A stretch of 64,000 bases of DNA from Novosphingobium sp. B 225 (GTDB taxonomy: Bacteria > Pseudomonadota > Alphaproteobacteria > Sphingomonadales > Sphingomonadaceae), in NCBI RefSeq assembly GCF_002198665.1, contig NZ_MWLM01000072.1, positions 1 through 64,000 of the forward strand. The letters run 5' to 3'. The position numbers and the translations under genes are program-made. The notes beneath the pieces were generated by a model, which was not told the DNA's origin, made no database searches, and saw only the letters and a list, made by a program, of their open reading frames with translations. Positions within the stretch are counted from its first letter, which is position 1; every line of letters begins with the position of its first letter. Positions 34,700 to 44,437 of this stretch are shown one piece after another.

Positions 34700-35446
34700 A
34701 TGGCCGGCGAAGCGCAGCAGAGTGACCTGATCCTGCGGCAGGCGCGCCAGTCGCTGGCTGGCCAGCAGGCCGGCGGGCGGCGGGCGGGTTCGATCGGGCG
34801 GCGCTCGGCTGCGCTGAAGCGCGAGCACACCATGCGCAAGGCGCTGCGGGCGGTGCTGGCGCTGGGGGCAATCATCTTTGCGGCGATGGTGGCCGGGCTG
34901 ATCCTGGACGGGATCGGCTGGACTGGCGTGATCATGACCATGCTGGCCATGGTCGTGGCGCTGGGGGTCTTTTCCAATTACCCCAAGTTGAAAGTGCCGA
35001 CGCTGGAATCGCTCGGCCAGGGCGATACCCGCAGCCTGGTCGGCCGGACCGAACTGTGGCTGGAACGCCAGCGCCCTGCCCTGCCCGCCCCGGCGGTGCA
35101 GCTGGTCGATCAGATCGGCCTGCAGCTTGACGCCTTGGGCCAGCAGCTCGACGGGCTGGATGAAGCGGCCCCCGCCGCGCGCGAAGTGCGCAAGCTGGTG
35201 GGGGAACATCTGCCCGGTCTGGTTTCCAGTTATACCTCAATCCCCCGCCACTTGCGCGGCGAGGCCAGCGGCGGTGCCAGCCCGGATCAGCATCTGACCG
35301 AAAGCCTGGGCAAGATCAGCGGCGAGATTGACAGCGTCACTCGCCAGTTGGCCAGCGGCGCGATCGACAATCTGGCGATCCAGACCCGCTATCTTGACTA
35401 CAAATACGGCAATGCGCTGGAAGACGGCACCAAGGTGGCCGAATGA
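34700..35446 (+). CDS. XpaC-like membrane protein (TelA partner)
   Basis: 248 aa from ATG 34700 (GAGAGGA upstream). It has a basic N-terminus, two closely spaced helices (about 47-68 and 72-90), then a cytoplasmic helical domain with a C-terminal segment DNLAIQTRYLDYKYG. Topology and position after telA fit the XpaC family (5-bromo-4-chloroindolyl phosphate hydrolysis), but the sequence match is by pattern only. It overlaps the next ATG by 4 bp. Confidence 0.62.
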   Translation: MAGEAQQSDLILRQARQSLAGQQAGGRRAGSIGRRSAALKREHTMRKALRAVLALGAIIFAAMVAGLILDGIGWTGVIMTMLAMVVALGVFSNYPKLKVPTLESLGQGDTRSLVGRTELWLERQRPALPAPAVQLVDQIGLQLDALGQQLDGLDEAAPAAREVRKLVGEHLPGLVSSYTSIPRHLRGEASGGASPDQHLTESLGKISGEIDSVTRQLASGAIDNLAIQTRYLDYKYGNALEDGTKVAE

Positions 35447-35736
35447 GGCTGGCTTTCCCCCACAGCCTGGGCCGCGACGAAGCGCTGCGCCGGATCCGCG
35501 AGCATGAGGCTGACATTGCCAATGTGGCCCCCGGCATGGCGGACGTGACCACCAGCTGGCCCAGCCCCGACCGGCTGGAATTGCAGATCGCCGCCATGGG
35601 CAAGGCGATCAAAGGCGCGGTCGAAGTGGCTGACAGCGAAGTGGTGTTCGATTTCGATCTGCCGCAATCGCTGTCTTTCGCATCGGGCATGATCAAGGCG
35701 GCGCTTGAACCCAAGGCGCGCAAGCTGCTGAGCTAG
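35443..35736 (+). CDS. Polyhydroxyalkanoic acid system family protein
   Basis: 97 aa. It fits the small PHA-system family (PHA_gran_rgn): FPHSLGRDEALRRI near residues 5-18, a central strand-rich part, and LPQSLSFASGMIKAALEPKA at the C-terminus. The family was named from gene neighbourhoods of PHA synthesis; its biochemical role is unknown and no pha genes are here. It is translationally coupled to the XpaC-like gene. Confidence 0.72.
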   Translation: MRLAFPHSLGRDEALRRIREHEADIANVAPGMADVTTSWPSPDRLELQIAAMGKAIKGAVEVADSEVVFDFDLPQSLSFASGMIKAALEPKARKLLS

Positions 35737-36007
35737 GGTCAGGACCTGCTAATCACGCGGCGCCCGCTCGCGCCGAATTCCAGAACAGTGCCTGACGATT
35801 TCGTGATTTTAATTACAAAATCACTGTCGTTATTTTCCAATTCCGCACCGGACCTTGACCCTATCAAGTGCCCGGTCGGCTTCACCACCGCCGGAAAACA
35901 ATTGTGCCTGAAGCATACGGCTTTCGGCACCGGTGAACTATTGCCCGGGTTCACGCCGCCACTTTGCGGGCGCGCGTCTGAATATCCGAAAACAGGAGTC
36001 TGTTTTG
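35737..36007. other. 271-bp gap with AT-rich segment
   Basis: No gene. The segment 35802-35842 (GATTTTAATTACAAAATCAC and flank) is far more AT-rich than its surroundings, which suggests a promoter or protein-binding region for the two genes that follow, but no clear -35/-10 pair stands out. AGGAG at 35992-35996 is the ribosome-binding site of the next gene. Confidence 0.4.
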
Positions 36008-36262
36008 ATGAGCGATCCCCAAACCAACCGCGCAATTGCGCTGGCCACGCAGGCACTGGCGCAATCGATCCAGGCCGATCCCTCGGCGATCAGCTGTGTC
36101 GGCACTGGCAAGCGGCAATTGCCCAATCCGCCGTTGGAACCCGGCCAGGTCAGCACCAACCCGGTGATCTGGGAATTCACCGTGGTGCTGGGCTATCGCC
36201 AGGTCCGCTATACCTACCGGGTGGCGCACGGCGTGGCCAAGTTCGCCGGGCAAGAGGGGTAA
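36008..36262 (+). CDS. Small unrecognised protein
   Basis: 84 aa from ATG 36008, with ACAGGAG upstream. The second half is beta-rich (VIWEFTVVLGYRQVRYTYRVAHG). No signal peptide. The next gene, a lipase-like hydrolase, starts 5 bp later, so the two are probably co-expressed; it could be a chaperone, inhibitor or partner of the hydrolase (inference). Confidence 0.55.
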   Translation: MSDPQTNRAIALATQALAQSIQADPSAISCVGTGKRQLPNPPLEPGQVSTNPVIWEFTVVLGYRQVRYTYRVAHGVAKFAGQEG

Positions 36263-36267
36263 GGGCC

Positions 36268-37050
36268 ATGCGCATCCTGATCAGCTACATCCACGGCTGG
36301 AGCCTGTCCGGCAATCCCTATGACCTGCCCAGCGTGCAGCGACTGGTCGACGCGACTTTGGCTCAGCAAGGGATAAACCCGGCAGCCATCCAGATCAGTT
36401 CGCAGTCGGTCCACATGAAGGACACCCGCAATTACACCTTCATCCAGTGCGCCCACCAGCTGATGCAGACCGGCTGGATGCAGAACGGCGCGGGGTTCGA
36501 CCGGCACTATGCGGTGTGCCATTCGATGGGCGGGCTGGTCGCGCGGACCATGATGGTGCTGGGCTACAGGTTCGATGGAGTGCTGACGCTGAACACGCCG
36601 CACCACGGCACGGCCGGGTGGACCACTGGCGGCAGCATCGTCGGTTCGGTCTTCGTCGGTCCGGGCGCGCAATCGATGATGAATATCAGCCAGGACCTGC
36701 GCTGGCTGAACGAGACCGATGGCCCGCTGCGCGACCGGCTCTATTGCCTGGGCGTGCGCTGCCATGGGATCGGGCCGGTCAGCCTGGGCCCGCCGATCCC
36801 CTGGACGCATGATAACGACACCCTGATCGAATATGCCAGCCAGACCGCCGCCGGGCTGGGCGATGCGGTGCGGCGCTATGGCACGCTGGTGGACTATGGG
36901 GTCAATTTCGTGCCCCAGGCCTGCGCGGCCACGCCCGGCCATCCCCACAATTTCGTGATCGATTTCGCCGCAGAGCAAGGCAGCGGTCCGTTCAAGTTTG
37001 ATAACACACCGCTGCGCCAGGCGATTGTGGACTGCATCCGGCTGCACTGA
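36268..37050 (+). CDS. Lipase-like alpha/beta hydrolase
   Basis: 260 aa. The nucleophile elbow reads CHSMGGLVAR (Ser near residue 86), preceded by oxyanion-type ISYIHGWSLSG (4-14) and followed by LTLNTPHHGTAGW, typical of PGAP1/lipase-type esterases. The catalytic His is probably in GHPHNFVIDF near residues 220-229. No signal peptide, so cytoplasmic. The likely substrate is an ester lipid or polyester. Confidence 0.8.
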   Translation: MRILISYIHGWSLSGNPYDLPSVQRLVDATLAQQGINPAAIQISSQSVHMKDTRNYTFIQCAHQLMQTGWMQNGAGFDRHYAVCHSMGGLVARTMMVLGYRFDGVLTLNTPHHGTAGWTTGGSIVGSVFVGPGAQSMMNISQDLRWLNETDGPLRDRLYCLGVRCHGIGPVSLGPPIPWTHDNDTLIEYASQTAAGLGDAVRRYGTLVDYGVNFVPQACAATPGHPHNFVIDFAAEQGSGPFKFDNTPLRQAIVDCIRLH

Positions 37051-37093
37051 CCGGGCGGGCCCGGGGCCGCAGCCCCGCGCCCGTCACGCCGGA

Positions 37094-37534
37094 TTACAGC
37101 TTGCGCTCAAGCTCAAGATAGCCGCGCGGGATGCGCAGTTGCTGGGCGGCGATGCGGGTTTCGCCCAGGAACAGCACCAGCGCCCACATCATCAGACTGA
37201 TCGCCAAGAGAAAGAACGCGGCCGCCAGCAGCGGCAGCTTGAACCCGGCGATTTCGTCCAGAAACAGCACCGCCACGGTCATGCCGATTGCCAGACCGGC
37301 CAGCACCAGCAGGAACAGCGCCCGCGTGATCAGGTGGATGCGCCGGGCGATGGCACGGATTTCCACCACGACCGCGTCGTGCTCCGGCCCCTTGGTCATC
37401 ATGTGGACATCCTGCAAGGCGCGCGAACGGTCCACCACCCGGCCGAGGCGGGTAGACAGCAGGTTCATGATATTGCCAATCGCCACCAGCATGAACACCG
37501 GGGCAAGCGCGAGCTGGATGGTCTGGGCGATCAT
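37094..37534 (-). CDS. DUF2721 family membrane protein
   Basis: 146 aa. Three hydrophobic stretches (about 5-25, 70-92, 97-122). The family pattern is LAPVFMLVAIGNIMNLLSTRLGRVVDR split over residues 9-35, followed by EIRAIARRIHLI. Function unknown. It is convergent with the lipase-like gene and divergent from the lipocalin gene. Confidence 0.85.
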   Translation of the reverse strand: MIAQTIQLALAPVFMLVAIGNIMNLLSTRLGRVVDRSRALQDVHMMTKGPEHDAVVVEIRAIARRIHLITRALFLLVLAGLAIGMTVAVLFLDEIAGFKLPLLAAAFFLLAISLMMWALVLFLGETRIAAQQLRIPRGYLELERKL

Positions 37535-37622
37535 GGCTCTGGCCTATCGCGAATTCATACCCATATAAAGCAGAACCCACCTGCGGCAGGGAACATCCGC
37601 CGCGCTGCAAGGTTTGCCCGTC

Positions 37623-38171
37623 ATGACCAGATTGCTCCGCCCGCTCGCCCTTGCCGCAACCGCCATGCTGCTGCTGGGGGGCTGCGCAGCTTTGGGTCCC
37701 AAGCACCCGGTCGGCAATGCCGCCGTCCCGCAGCCAGCCCGTTCAGTGGATCTGGAACGCTACCTTGGCCGCTGGTACGAACTGGCGCGGTATGAACAGG
37801 GGTTCCAGAAAGACTGCGAAGGCGTGTCCGCCGATTATGCCCGGCGCGATGACGGCCGGATTTCGGTACTCAACGCCTGCCGCAAGCCGGACGGAAAGCT
37901 GAAACAGGCCAAGGGCCGCGCCAAAGTGGTCGAAGCCGCCACCAATGCCAAGCTGAAGGTCAGCTTCTTTGGCCCGTTCTATGGCGATTACTGGGTGCTG
38001 GACCATGCGGAGGATTACAGCTGGTCGATCGTGGGTGAACCATCAGGCCGCTACCTGTGGCTGCTCTCGCGCGAGGCGAACCCCACTGCGGCCCAGCGCG
38101 ACGCCCTGATCGCGCGGGCCGGTGCGCTGGGTTATGATACGTCCATGTTGCGGATCACCCAGCAGCCGTGA
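37623..38171 (+). CDS. Bacterial lipocalin (Blc-like lipoprotein)
   Basis: 182 aa from ATG 37623. The lipobox is LLGGC (Cys near residue 21). Lipocalin signature YLGRWYELARYEQGFQK near residues 43-59, then FGPFYGDYWVLD and YLWLLSRE. Blc binds fatty acids or lysophospholipids at the outer membrane. TTG 37614 is an alternative start. Confidence 0.92.
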   Translation: MTRLLRPLALAATAMLLLGGCAALGPKHPVGNAAVPQPARSVDLERYLGRWYELARYEQGFQKDCEGVSADYARRDDGRISVLNACRKPDGKLKQAKGRAKVVEAATNAKLKVSFFGPFYGDYWVLDHAEDYSWSIVGEPSGRYLWLLSREANPTAAQRDALIARAGALGYDTSMLRITQQP

Positions 38172-38178
38172 CCAGCTG

Positions 38179-38213
38179 ATCCTCCCCATTTGGCTTCGCA
38201 AAATGGGAAGGAT
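38179..38213. terminator. Hairpin between lipocalin and acs (repeat-family member)
   Basis: ATCCTCCCCATTT (38179-38191) pairs with AAATGGGAAGGAT (38201-38213) with one mismatch. It has the core of the CCCTCCGTCAG repeat family and lies in a convergent gap, so it probably serves as terminator for both genes. Confidence 0.65.
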
Positions 38214-38222
38214 CTTTGGGCC

Positions 38223-40151
<1,929 letters not shown>

Positions 40152-40230
40152 GGGACTCTCCGGGAAGATTCGTGTTTGGGTGCAGTTAGGGAGCGGCGGC
40201 GGGGCGCGTCAATGGCGCGTGTCGGCATGC

Positions 40231-40569
40231 CTACTGCGGTTGGCAGGAGTTGGGCTCCATTCTGAAGCGCGATCCGATCAATGTGACAGACTCAATGACA
40301 GTAACGCGCGCACCTGTTTCGCATCTCGCAATGCCTGCAATCGACACGACCACTGTTTGCCCTGTCGACAAGGATACGAAAGCATGGGGAACAGCGCCCC
40401 GGCCTTCGATTTCAACCAGTCTGAATCCGGTGATTTTCCCGGCGATCGAACGATCGGGTGTCGAACTGCGGAGGTTCGCGGCTACAAAAAGCGCCAACAG
40501 GGCAACAAGCAGGAGGACAGGCAATCCTTTGCTCTTCAGCCAATGCACCAACCGGCACCCAAAGTGCAT
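40231..40569 (-). CDS. Small single-helix membrane protein, unrecognised
   Basis: 112 aa. One N-terminal helix (about 15-33) and a small soluble domain rich in beta residues, with two cysteines (near 82 and 108) that could form a disulfide outside the cytoplasm. No family recognised. It lies between acs and the TonB-like gene, all on the minus strand; a repeat of the CCCTCCGTC family separates it from the latter. Confidence 0.5.
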   Translation of the reverse strand: MHFGCRLVHWLKSKGLPVLLLVALLALFVAANLRSSTPDRSIAGKITGFRLVEIEGRGAVPHAFVSLSTGQTVVVSIAGIARCETGARVTVIESVTLIGSRFRMEPNSCQPQ

Positions 40570-40576
40570 GCTGCCT

Positions 40577-40625
40577 ACCCCTTCCGTCCCACTTGCGTCG
40601 GGCCACCTCCCCCAAGGGGGGAGGA
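40577..40625. repeat. Diverged CCCTCCGTC repeat half-unit
   Basis: ACCCCTTCCGTCCCAC followed by GGCCACCTCCCCCAAGGGGG forms a short hairpin that resembles the end of the repeat family found at 34542, 49922 and 50509. It lies between two minus-strand genes, just downstream of the TonB-like stop, so it could end that transcript. Confidence 0.55.
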
Positions 40626-40634
40626 TTCAGCAAA

Positions 40635-41357
40635 TCAGAAAAAGAACTTCTGCTGCCAGTAAAACGTCGCTGTCACCGGTTCCCCTGCCGCGTTGGTGGC
40701 GGGCTTGAAGCGCAGGCGGTCCATGGCGAGGCGGCAGGTTACGCCGTCCGTTTCCGGCAGTCCGCTTGATTTGTAGATCCGGCAGCCGGTAGCCCGGCCG
40801 GATGGGGCGACGGTCAGCGCGAGGATCACCGATTTGCCGATCCGCTGCTCACGCCCGCCGGGGGGAACGGGGAAATCCTTGGCATTGTTGATCTGGCCGG
40901 AAACGTGCTGAACCTTGCTGACCGCGCCGCCGCCCGAACCATTGCCGCTGCCGCCCGCGCCGGGGCCATTGCCCGATCCGCCCGCACCCGTGCCCGATCC
41001 CGCCGCCGCCGCGCCGCTGGTGTTGGCGCTGCCGGTGGAAGCGGCCTTGGGTGCGGGGGCCTTGACCAGTTCGACCTTGGGTTTTTCCGCCTTCACTTCG
41101 CGCGCCACGGCTTTCTTGCCGGCATCGCCCGAGGCTCCGGCCGGTTCGGGGGCCTTGGCGGGCGGCGGAGGCGGTGCGGTGATAGTGACGTTGAAGGTGC
41201 TGAGCACCGTTTCCACCGCCTTGGCCGAGAAATCGGGAGCAAAGGCGCGGATCAGGCCGAGCACGACCACGACATGGAACAGCACCACCACCGCGGCCAC
41301 CCCGGCCTTGGTGCGCGGCGAGCTTTCCAGATCGGCGGTGTTGTCTCCATCCTGCAT
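40635..41357 (-). CDS. TonB-like energy transducer protein
   Basis: 240 aa from ATG 41357 (GGAGG 8 nt upstream). One N-terminal helix (about 18-38), a Pro/Ala/Lys and then Gly/Ser/Asn-rich spacer (about 60-150), and a C-terminal TonB domain with GGREQRIGKSVILALTV, then CRIYKSSGLPETD and MDRLRFKPATNAAGEPV. TonB proteins pass proton-motive force to outer-membrane receptors. No exbB/exbD or receptor is here. It starts 4 bp after the AraC regulator gene and may be co-transcribed with it. Confidence 0.85.
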   Translation of the reverse strand: MQDGDNTADLESSPRTKAGVAAVVVLFHVVVVLGLIRAFAPDFSAKAVETVLSTFNVTITAPPPPPAKAPEPAGASGDAGKKAVAREVKAEKPKVELVKAPAPKAASTGSANTSGAAAAGSGTGAGGSGNGPGAGGSGNGSGGGAVSKVQHVSGQINNAKDFPVPPGGREQRIGKSVILALTVAPSGRATGCRIYKSSGLPETDGVTCRLAMDRLRFKPATNAAGEPVTATFYWQQKFFF

Positions 41358-41361
41358 CGCG

Positions 41362-42402
41362 TCACCCTCCGCGGGCATTCTGGCGGAAAATCTCGCCGCT
41401 TGCCAGTGCCTTGGCGCGGGCCCGGCTGGGGGCCAGGCCGTGGCTGGAGTTATACCAGCGGGTGAACGCGCTGAGTGAGGCATAGCCGGTCAGTTCGGCC
41501 ACTTGTGTCAGGCTGAGCCGGGGGTTGGCCAGGTGCCGCGCGGCCTGTTGCCGCCGGACCCGCTCAAGCAGTGCGGCGAACGGTTGTCCGGCCGCCTCCA
41601 GCCGCCGTTGCAGGGTGCGCGGGTTGAGGCCGAGCGCGCGGGCAGTGACCGGCAGGCTGGCCCCGTTCACCGGCAACTGCTGCAACAGCGCCTCCTCCAC
41701 TTCCTGCTCGATCGAACGCGGGGCGCCTTCGATCATCGCCTGGGCCATGGCTCCGGCGTGGGCAGCGAGCGCGGGATCGGCGCGCGGATTGGGCAGATCG
41801 AGCACGCCCGAATCGAGCACCAGCCCGACAAAATCGCTGCCAAACCGCACCGGCGCCCCGAAGGCACGGGCATAGACCGGCATTTCCCCCACCGCCGGGG
41901 CGGCATGGGCAAAGCGCACTTCCTCCACCCGCCAGGCCGGGCCCAGCAGCCATTGCCCAATCCCCGCCAGCACCCCAAGCGCGAGTTCATCCGACTGGCG
42001 CGAGACCAGCGGCGGTTCCAGCGCCCAGCTTTCATGCAGCACCGCCACCCCGCCGCGCTCTTCCAGTTGCAGCACCAGCGTGGAATTGATCCGGTTGCGA
42101 TAGCGCTGCATCACCGCGAAGGCCTCACGCAGGCTCGGTTGGTGAGCGATCAGCAGGCTGACCAGCCCCAGGTCCGCGACCGTCCGTCGCAAGGCCATGC
42201 GCAGGGCAAAAGTGGGGCAATGCGCGGCCCGGGCGCTTTCTTCGAGCAGGTGGATCACCGAGCGCGCGGGGATCATCCGGTCAGGCTCTGCAATCACGCT
42301 GCGGCTGAGCCCCGCCCCGCGCAGCAGCGGCAGGGGATCGAGCCGGAACTGCGCGGCGAGCTCCAGATAGCCGGTCAGGGTAGCGGCGCGGACCAGTTCC
42401 AT
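41362..42402 (-). CDS. AraC family transcriptional regulator
   Basis: 346 aa from ATG 42402. An N-terminal ligand-binding domain of the Arabinose_bd type (LRGAGLSRSVIAEPDRMIP near 28-46) is followed by a C-terminal double helix-turn-helix: ASLPVTARALGLNPRTLQRRL and SLTQVAELTGYASLSAFTRW parts near residues 245-320. Divergent from the quinone oxidoreductase gene across 87 bp, so it probably controls the catabolic cluster that follows. Confidence 0.9.
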   Translation of the reverse strand: MELVRAATLTGYLELAAQFRLDPLPLLRGAGLSRSVIAEPDRMIPARSVIHLLEESARAAHCPTFALRMALRRTVADLGLVSLLIAHQPSLREAFAVMQRYRNRINSTLVLQLEERGGVAVLHESWALEPPLVSRQSDELALGVLAGIGQWLLGPAWRVEEVRFAHAAPAVGEMPVYARAFGAPVRFGSDFVGLVLDSGVLDLPNPRADPALAAHAGAMAQAMIEGAPRSIEQEVEEALLQQLPVNGASLPVTARALGLNPRTLQRRLEAAGQPFAALLERVRRQQAARHLANPRLSLTQVAELTGYASLSAFTRWYNSSHGLAPSRARAKALASGEIFRQNARGG

Positions 42403-42489
42403 GTCATCAACTGTGCAAGAATTGTCGTCATCGGTCAAATGGACATCGCCGAACCGGCTATCCCATGCAGCGGGATAAGGATGCCACAC
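42403..42489. promoter_or_regulatory. Divergent promoter region with TATCCC-N7-GGGATA
   Basis: The 87-bp gap between the AraC gene and the quinone oxidoreductase gene holds a perfect inverted repeat, TATCCC (42459-42464) and GGGATA (42472-42477), close to the plus-strand gene. It may be an operator, but its nearness to the AAGGA ribosome-binding site also allows a role in mRNA structure. Confidence 0.35.
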
Positions 42490-43467
42490 ATGGTCAAGAC
42501 TGTACGCTTTCACACTGCCGGCGGCCCGGAAGTGCTTCAGGTAGAGGATCTGCCCGTCGGCAGCCCCGGCCCCGGCGAAGTGCGCATCCGCCACCACGCC
42601 GTCGGCTGCAACTTTGCCGATACCTATTTCCGCTCGGGCTATTACCCGGTTCAGCCACCCTGCGGGATCGGTGTGGAAGGCGCAGGCGAAGTGCTGGAAC
42701 TGGGCGAAGGCGTGACCTCTGTGCAAGTCGGCGACCGGGTCAGCTATAACGGCGGGCCGCTGGGTGCCTATGCGCAGGAACGGGTGATGCCCGCCGCGCC
42801 GCTGTTCAAACTGCCCGCCAACGTGCCGTTCGATGTCGCCGCCGCTTCCACCATGCGCGGCCTTTCGGCAACCTACTGGCTGCTCAAGACCGACCCGCGG
42901 CTGCGCCCGGGCGATACGATCCTGCTCCATGCTGCGGCGGGCGGGGTCGGGCTGCTGGCGGTGCAACTCGCGAAGCTGATCGGGCTGCGGGTGATCGGCA
43001 CCGTATCGAGCGAGGAAAAGGCCGCCAAGGCGCGCGAACTCGGCTGCGACGAGATCATTTTCTACCGCCGCGAGGATGTGGCGGCGCGGGTCAAGGAACT
43101 GACCAATGGCGAAGGCGTGCAGACGGTGTTCGACAGCGTTGGCGCGGATACATTCGCCGGATCGCTGAAGTCGCTGCGGCGGCGCGGGGTGCTGGTGGGC
43201 TGCGGCACGGCATCGGGACCGATCCCGCCTGTCGATGCGTTCCAGACCATGCTGCAAGGCTCGGTCTATTTCATCCGCCCGGCCTTTGCCGATTTCTATG
43301 CCGATCCGGCTGAACGGGCCGAACTGGCGCAGTTCTGGTTCGATCACCTGTCCGCCGGACGGATCAAGGTAGAGATCGGCGCGCGCTATACGCTCGACCA
43401 ATGCGTCGAAGCGCACCGCGATCTTGAAGCCGGCAAGACCATCGGATCGACGATCTTTACAATTTGA
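42490..43467 (+). CDS. Quinone oxidoreductase (zeta-crystallin-type MDR)
   Basis: 325 aa. ATG 42490 has AAGGA at 9 bp; ATG 42481 sits too close to it. The NADPH-binding motif is HAAAGGVGLLAVQLAKL (near 144-160), with FADTYFRSGYY at the N-terminus. These zinc-free enzymes reduce quinones or enones with NADPH. First gene of the cluster running to 47323, it ends 14 bp before the dioxygenase ATG. Confidence 0.92.
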   Translation: MVKTVRFHTAGGPEVLQVEDLPVGSPGPGEVRIRHHAVGCNFADTYFRSGYYPVQPPCGIGVEGAGEVLELGEGVTSVQVGDRVSYNGGPLGAYAQERVMPAAPLFKLPANVPFDVAAASTMRGLSATYWLLKTDPRLRPGDTILLHAAAGGVGLLAVQLAKLIGLRVIGTVSSEEKAAKARELGCDEIIFYRREDVAARVKELTNGEGVQTVFDSVGADTFAGSLKSLRRRGVLVGCGTASGPIPPVDAFQTMLQGSVYFIRPAFADFYADPAERAELAQFWFDHLSAGRIKVEIGARYTLDQCVEAHRDLEAGKTIGSTIFTI

Positions 43468-43481
43468 GCGGAGCAGGTGCG

Positions 43482-44330
43482 ATGAAGATCGAAAAGCTCA
43501 CCCAGCATATCGGCGCCGAACTGAGCGGTGTGAATCTGGCCGAAGCGGCGCGCAACGACGATCTGTTCGGCGCGATCCGGGCCGCGCTGCTGGAACATAA
43601 AGTGCTGTTCCTGCGCGATCAGCACATTGCCCGGGCCGATCATGTCGCCTTTGCCGAACGGTTTGGCAGTCTGGAAGATCATCCGGTAGCCGGCAGTGAT
43701 CCCGATCACCCCGGGCTGGTGCGGATTTACAAGGACGTGAATTCGCCGCCCGATTTCTATGAGAATTCGTGGCACAGCGATGCAACCTGGCGCGAGAAGC
43801 CGCCGATGGGCGCAGTGCTGCGCTGCGTGGCCTGCCCGCCGGTGGGTGGCGATACGATGTGGGCCAATATGGAACGGGCCTATGATGATCTGGCCGATCA
43901 CATCAAAGAAACCATCGCCCCGCTGAAGGCCCGCCATTCCATCGAGGCCAGCTTTGGCGCGCGAATGCCCGAAGAAAAGCGGCATGCGCTGAAGGCCCAG
44001 TATCCCGATGCCGAACATCCGGTGGTCCGCACCCATCCCGAAACTGGCGCCAAAAGCCTGAACGTCTGCGGGTTCACCACCCATTTCACCAATTTCCACA
44101 CCGCCGCGAACGTCCGCTATGGTCAGGACTATGCACCGGGCGGGGCCAATCTGCTGCAGTACCTCATCGGCCGCAGCACAATCCCCGAATACCAGGTCCG
44201 CTGGCGCTGGCAGCCGAACAGCATGGCGATCTGGGACAACCGTTGCACCCAGCACTACGCGGTGATGGATTACCCCCCCTGTGTGCGCCAGATGGAGCGT
44301 GCCGGGATCATCGGGGATCGGCCATTTTGA
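43482..44330 (+). CDS. TauD/TfdA family Fe(II)/2-oxoglutarate dioxygenase
   Basis: 282 aa. Facial-triad residues: WHSDATW (His and Asp near 98-100) and the distal His in WDNRCTQHYAVMDY (near 253-266); the 2-oxoglutarate arginine is probably in RQMERAGI. The family hydroxylates taurine, 2,4-D, alkylsulfates, carnitine precursors and others. The substrate is unknown. GGAGCAGG precedes the ATG. Confidence 0.92.
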   Translation: MKIEKLTQHIGAELSGVNLAEAARNDDLFGAIRAALLEHKVLFLRDQHIARADHVAFAERFGSLEDHPVAGSDPDHPGLVRIYKDVNSPPDFYENSWHSDATWREKPPMGAVLRCVACPPVGGDTMWANMERAYDDLADHIKETIAPLKARHSIEASFGARMPEEKRHALKAQYPDAEHPVVRTHPETGAKSLNVCGFTTHFTNFHTAANVRYGQDYAPGGANLLQYLIGRSTIPEYQVRWRWQPNSMAIWDNRCTQHYAVMDYPPCVRQMERAGIIGDRPF

Positions 44331-44343
44331 ACTTCACACAACC

Positions 44344-44410
44344 TCCGTTCGTGTCGAGCGAAGTCGAGACACCGCGCACCCGTGTCTCGACTTCGCTCGA
44401 CACGAACGGA
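44344..44410. repeat. 29-bp perfect inverted repeat
   Basis: TCCGTTCGTGTCGAGCGAAG and the following GTCGAGACAC (44344-44372) is mirrored at 44382-44410 with a 9-nt loop. It lies between the dioxygenase and BKACE genes, all on the plus strand. It looks like a REP element, and would form a very stable hairpin that may reduce readthrough or protect the upstream mRNA end. Confidence 0.92.
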
Positions 44411-44437
44411 ACCTGGGAATGATTGAGGAGTAAAACC

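Noticed and set aside
35788..36267. Upstream extension of the lipase-like gene
   Set aside because: The open frame continues to 35788, but conserved family sequence starts at ATG 36268 and a separate small gene with its own RBS fills the region.
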